Source: Mixophyes australis (Eukaryota; Chordata; Amphibia; Anura; Limnodynastidae). Taken from it: DNA of 64,000 bases. The notes under the pieces were generated by a model. It had not been told where the DNA came from, searched no databases, and saw nothing but the letters and a program-made list of their open reading frames with translations. The stretch's first letter is position 1. Each line of letters starts with the position of its first letter. The position numbers and the translations under genes are program-made. The stretch lies in NCBI GenBank assembly GCA_036250195.1, contig JAVHZZ010000006.1, forward strand, positions 172,344,124 to 172,408,123, written 5' to 3'. Positions 59,047-64,000 of this stretch are shown piece after piece.

Positions 59047-59410
59047 ATAGTTTTCTATTTTACTCCTAGTGGAGAAAGGATCTGATGCAGACAGATACCA
59101 AACTGCCTTTGTCCATTTCAATTTATATTGTACAGTATATAACGGCTGAATTTATTAGTATTTTATACAAGTGGAGGGTGGCCTAGAGAGACAAAAACCA
59201 AACTGGCTTTCTCCATGTCAATTAATATTGTACAGTCTATAACGGCTGGATTTTTTGGTATTTTATACAAGTGGAGGGGGGCCTAGAGAGACAGAAACCA
59301 AACTGGCTTTCTCCATGTCAATTAATATTGTACAGTCTATAATGGCTGAATTTTTTGTTTTTTTAAAAAAGTGGAGGGGGGCCTATAGAGACAGAAAGCA
59401 AACTGTCTTT
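58985..59410. repeat. Tandem repeat, about 100-bp unit, 4 copies, in the hAT 3' region
   Basis: Units share agataccaaactgcct or gaaaccaaactggctttctc, then tatataacggctgaat, then an aagtggaggg word. Successive units start near 58985, 59091, 59190 and 59288. The reading frame at 58387 ends inside the first unit. Confidence 0.85.
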
Positions 59411-59659
59411 TTCCATTTCTTTACATATTTAACTATAAGTGTAGGGTGTAATATACATTCAAAGACGATGGCTGCATTGCCAATATGCATAGATGGAGAG
59501 GAAGACAATCTGTTTTGTGTGTAGAATAAATGAAGGCCTACCAACGAAGAATTAAACAGTTTTTTTGGATGATTTATTACCTCAACAATTAGATTACTTA
59601 TCTCTAAAACAGTTGGAGCACTAAATTGGGTTATTTTAGGCACAAAAACATGTATTTTC

Positions 59660-59805
59660 CAACAAAATAGCAAAACAAAACCAAACAAAACCAAAACCAA
59701 AACCAAAACACGCAATGGCGGTTTTGCAAAACCAAAACCAAAACCAAAACACAACGGTAATCCAGATCCAAAACCGAATCCAAAACCAAAACACGGGGGT
59801 CAGTG
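59660..59805. repeat. 3' subterminal ccaaaa repeats of hAT element
   Basis: Clusters of aaccaaaaccaaaac lie at about 59675-59710, 59727-59755 and 59765-59792, separated by acgcaatggcggttttg. They end just before gggggtcagtgaccatctct. Confidence 0.8.
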
Positions 59806-59823
59806 ACCATCTCTAGCAATAAT

Positions 59824-61249
59824 GTTGTTGTGTATTTGTAGATCTGATATACGACAAAGAGAAGGATAAGTGGGTGAGGTGTTTTTTTTTTATGATGCAA
59901 GTACACACTGGTTCGTTTCTTCTCTTTTGATAGGTGCAATCAGTGTTGCAGTTGTTGTGTTGAGTTAAGTTGTTTGTGGCGATCGGAATGGAAGTAGAGC
60001 GTGTCGGTTTTCCTTGTAGTAATGTATTAATTGTCCTTGTACTATGTACCTATTGTCTGTGTAGTTTTCTCTATCTCAGGGTTTTGTCTTGCTTGCTTGT
60101 GGATGGAACAAGAAGAAAGAAACAGGGGGTGGTCGAGAGAGTTTGGGGGAAGGTGTGTCCAAGGAGTTGGTTGGTGTAGGTGGTGGTGAGAGCAAGCAGG
60201 GCCGACGCTTCCATTGGGCAGTTTTTGGCAATTGCCTAAAGTGCCAGGCTCCGGGGGGGAGGGGGGGGGGACCACGGAGGCCAGGTACAAATATTAATAT
60301 TGTCTCTAAATGAGACATAGTTACTCTACTTAATGCCAGCGGCCCTGTGGCGGCTGTGGACATAATTAAAATGACATCCAATGCCACTAGCCGATGCACA
60401 TCGAATGAATTACCTGGGTTAACGTAACTGTAATTTAGTGGCTCATTACACGGAAGCCAGCAGCAACCTTCACTGAAAAGTTATTCTCTGCTAGGGGCGT
60501 ATTTTCGTTAAGCTTCACCGCTTTTCCTGTAGGTCGGCTAGTCATGGGGCCGCTAAAGGAGTGTTTTTTAGAAACTTTTTTCTGTTTTCATTTTGCCCTC
60601 CCCTTCCTGCTTTGCGCTTTCCTCTTACCTCTGCTCCAGCACCTCCACCCCTTCCCGCGAGGTATGCTCCTCTGCTCCTGTCAATGGACAGACCCTGTGT
60701 GCTGCCTGTCTACCAGAAAGGCTCCACAACTGCATCAGTTCCAATAGTTCATCCTCCACAACCTTTGTAAGATGTGCTGTATTATAACCAGCCCCCTAGC
60801 ACTGACAGAGGCTCAGGGATGCTATGCAGGTGCTACCTAAAGTCAAGTATTAACATTATTATTTACATATGACAACTAGTATAGTTATAAGGACACACTG
60901 GCTCACATTTTATACATCCTGGCACAATAGGTGTAGTACTGAGGTGTCTGCAATTTTAATCAATACACTGTACAGTCAGTCAATATCTGGATAGTATATA
61001 ATTAATGACAGTAACTTAATCATTTAATTACTCCCACCATCTGTAAGAAATCTTTGATGTGTCGTGTTCAGCCTAGTTTTATCATAGTATTACTATGAAT
61101 TGATATGTATGGTTATTTAAATAATTATTAAACTACTTTATTTTGTCAGTATATTTTGGCTTGTGATTTAAGTTCATATATCTAGAAGTCTGTGGGGGTT
61201 TTTTTTTTTCACACTCTACATTATTTCTTGTCCCCATATCAAAAGCTAT
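59824..61249. other. Unassigned intronic sequence with a G-run
   Basis: A G-run at about 60253-60270 and a T-run at 61200-61210. The phrase gggccgacgcttccattggg near 60200 resembles an interspersed-repeat word. Reading frames near 60544-60790 have no domain. Confidence 0.5.
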
Positions 61250-61680
61250 ATTGCTGTAGTTTGGGTGTGGTGCTGGTGGTATTGCTGTGTGGAGCTTGTG
61301 CTGGAGCTATTGCTGTAGTCTAGGGATAGTGCTGGTAGTAGTGCTGTAAGTGGTGCTGGTGGTATTGCTGTAGTGTAGGGCTGGTGCTGATGGTATTTCT
61401 ATAGTGTGGGGCTGGTGCTGGTGGTATTGCTGTAGTGTGATGCTGGTGTTATTGCTGTAGTGTGATGCTGGTGGTATTGCTGTAGTTTGGGTATGGTGCT
61501 GGTGGTGTTGCTGTAGTGTGGGGATAGTGCTGGTAGTAGTGCTGTAAGTGGTGCTGGTGGTATTGCTGTAGTGTAGGGCTGGTGCTAGTGGTATTGCTGT
61601 GGTGTGGGGTTGGTGCCAGTGTTAGTGTTGTAATGCGAAGTTGGTGCCGGTGGTTTTGTGGTATTGTAGGGGGTGATGCC
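61250..61680. repeat. Minisatellite, about 30-36 bp unit (ggtgctggtggtattgctgt)
   Basis: Units of ggtgctggtggtattgctgt plus agtgtggggct recur about a dozen times. Two longer blocks (61300-61350 and 61510-61560) repeat tagtgctgtaagtggtgctg, suggesting a higher-order repeat of about 200 bp. Confidence 0.9.
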
Positions 61681-64000
61681 AGGAGTATTTATTGATATAA
61701 TCGGGGTGCTAATAATATGATGTCAAGCGTACTTAGTGATGTAAGGGGAGTGTTGATACTGTAATGCTAGGGGTCATTAGGAGGAATAGATTTAAATGTG
61801 AAATTCTATTGACATAATGTTTGAGCTGGTTGTGGGGCTTGAGTGTTTATAGTTGCTAAGCTTTCTAGAATGTGAATAATATTTATCTCTTTTCGAAACA
61901 GAAGCAGCAAGAAAAGGTAGGAAATAGACTTGTGAGGGGCATCGGAGAGATAGTCTTAGATAGTTCTTGCCCCGGTGGTGGCAAAAAGGGGGGTCAGGAG
62001 TGTATGAGTCAAAGTGGGCTAGTCACAGAAATCTGTAAAGGCATGTTTGGGGTAGAAAGAGGCAGGTTGAGTGGTCGAGAAAGAGACTGATGTGTGCGAG
62101 GGGATGGAGTGAAATGTGGAAGGGTGCAGTGTTGAGGCGCAGTGTTGAGGTGGGTAAGTAGGTGAGAAGTGAAGATTATGTGCACAGAAATGAGAAGAAA
62201 TAGATGGAAAGAGAGGAGAGAAAAAAGAGAAGAAAAGAGAAAAAATGGATAAAAGAGAAAAAGAAGAAAAAAAGCTAAATAAGTGAATAGGGCTAAATGT
62301 TATAGCCATGGTAAGTACATAGCAAAGTTGCAGGTTATAGCTCTAAGGTAGTAGTGCAAAATTAATAGATAATTTTCCTGGGCCACCTTTGGACCCGGGA
62401 ATGTTAGGCCTTACAAAACGCAAGACCTAAAAACCAGTGGGAACCTGTAGGAAATGGTCTCAGAAATGATTGCATATATGGTATACTGATGACTACGATT
62501 GCATACATGGTGAACTTTTGGATTTCTGAGAATAATCCAGGACTCCCGAGAAAATCTGCAAATCTCCCACATGGATAAATGAACTCTGGCTCCTAGATGA
62601 ACCCGGAAAATGATCCCAGGGAATTATATATGGCATAACAGTTTCCCTACTGTAACTATAAGTATGTTAGATGTGTGAACTTTTACAAAGCTGCAGAAAT
62701 ACAGACCTGCAGAACAAATGCTGTTTTGTGACTTAATGTGGCAAATTTTCACTTTAGTTTGTATGGGACTAGCTAGGCAGATCTGGATGCTCCTCACTGA
62801 TTGCGGATTAGGCACCAACTACGCACACTTACTTTACAAGAATGTGGGTTATAATGTACATAAATACTAATGTAATCAAAAATCTAAATCTTATGCTATC
62901 CTCAGATAGGGATTTTGGAGAGCATTTTTTTTCCATTGGTTATCAGCTCCTTATTTTAAACCTGCAGCCAAACTCAAATACTACAATTTCTTCTTGACTT
63001 GGGGTCCAGCACAAAATGTCTCTTTTCGCTGATAATGTCATTCTTCAAATAACTAATCTGCTTACTACATTTCCAAACCTATATGATTTCTCAAATATTA
63101 GGTCGATAACAGGGTTATGGGTCAATAGTACTAAATTGGTTGCATCCAATATCTTCTAGATATACTAGTTAAGCAACTCAAATTGGAATACGGTTGTAAA
63201 TGGGCATCTGGAGGAAACCCATACAAATAGAATATACAGGCTCTAAATAAATAGGGCCCAGGTTGGAATGGCACATAACTCCAGCTCTGTGAGGCATTGG
63301 TGTGCCACCTTGTGCATTTGAAACGAGACTTATATATTGTAAAATGTGCAACTTGTATTATTTCCCAGTAATTAATGTAGAGTTATAATTTATAGTTATT
63401 AGTTGTCCTACTATTAGCATTATTTTCAAGAATAATATATATGGAATACATTGCATTTATCCTGGTTTGAAATTGGGCATGGAATATCACTGTAGTCCAT
63501 ATGGAAGGATGATACCTCTGCTTGCAGATGGAAGGTTGCTTAAAATAAGAAGGAACCTCCAATATACCAAGTGTAAGTTGAGTCTTTAATATATAAAATC
63601 AATAAGCTAACAGTGGTTAATATTGCTGCTTCACAGCACTGGGGTCATGAGTATTATAATTGGTGGCTTAAAAATTAATGATAATAATAATGTTATTCTT
63701 AAAATATATCAGTGATATAACAACATATATAAATAGTTTCCCTGCTTCAATGCATTCATAGTGTTTCTGTGTCTGAGGAAGGAAGCAGTATATTATTCCA
63801 AAGCTACTCCTAAGCGTATCAGGGAACACTGCATCCTGGCTGATATCAGTTTACATGTGCACTTCACAGATTGCCTATATGTTGTTTTATCATAAAAGCT
63901 TCTGGATCTCCCAACTTTGAAGGAAACTTGGTGAACCATTAGGTTTCATCAAAAAATATTGGGCAACACTTGTAATTTGTTTCGCCTTTAGACAAATTCT
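61681..64000. other. Unassigned intronic sequence
   Basis: A purine-rich run (62215-62275) and a decayed LINE-tail scrap (ggaggaaacccatacaaata to ggcattggtgtgccacc, 63200-63310) are the only features noted. Confidence 0.5.

Larger units (their letters stand above)
57012..59815 (+). mobile_element. hAT DNA transposon, 2.8-kb deletion derivative, target duplication gcaataat
   Basis: A perfect 8-bp duplication gcaataat lies at 57004-57011 and 59816-59823. The element starts TAGAGATGGGC and ends GACCATCTCTA, clean inverted termini. It holds the 5' palindrome (57023-57035 with 57037-57049), a 100-bp tandem array (57361-58374), a short open reading frame (58387-59046) and a second array (58985-59410). 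The BED finger and the whole catalytic part are missing, so the copy would depend on transposase from elsewhere. Perfect termini, perfect duplication and near-identical array units suggest it is young. Confidence 0.92.

Noticed and set aside
55716..59939. Minus-strand frames rich in VLVLVLD and similar
   Set aside because: They arise from ccaaaa subterminal repeats of the hAT elements.

Overview
The window looks like intronic DNA of a vertebrate nuclear genome, most probably an anuran amphibian. The one clear host exon (27342-27492, + strand) encodes a segment of the acid-sensing ion channel ASIC2, with a good splice acceptor and donor and phases that fit the family. Almost everything else is intron filled with transposable elements. 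The frog assignment is inference: it rests on the repeat content (palindromic MITEs carrying 'accaatcagattctag', 'catacttgcc' foldbacks, BED-finger hAT elements, L2/CR1 LINE pieces). There are no prokaryotic operons, no CRISPR array and no recognisable tRNA or rRNA gene.

Layout. 1-2540: microsatellites, one MITE and a degenerate repeat block. 2545-6879: rearranged hAT and L2 LINE remains. 6880-15222: mostly unassigned intron with three MITEs, LINE-tail repeats and a pyrimidine minisatellite. 15223-19059: a complete-ended hAT element whose transposase core is inverted. 19060-40200: intron with the ASIC2 exon, five foldback elements, a Tc1-like transposase relic, a CR1-type LINE relic, several MITEs and a possible solo LTR. 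40622-47612: a predicted compact four-exon gene not recognised here, split by a 6.2-kb hAT element (41252-47434). 47825-51076: two small MITEs in unassigned sequence. 51265-55882 and 57012-59815: two more complete-ended hAT elements. 59816-64000: low-complexity and unassigned intron.

The dominant theme is one hAT family. Four copies are delimited by termini of the type TAGAGATG...CATCTCTA and by 8-bp target duplications (cttttcat, tttattac, ttttacat, gcaataat). Each copy, and a fifth damaged one, carries its own minisatellite in the region just inside the 5' end. In one copy a second array is an amplified piece of its own transposase gene. Two subterminal hairpins show compensatory changes between copies. 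None of the transposase copies is intact; the best one is split by two frame changes and one in-frame stop.

The most interesting non-transposase object is the predicted four-exon gene. Three exons keep an open frame across introns of 108 and 109 nt with consensus splice sites. The fourth exon would be in phase, but its acceptor reads AA instead of AG. The predicted 159-residue protein carries a SUMO-acceptor consensus and a SUMO-interacting-type motif.
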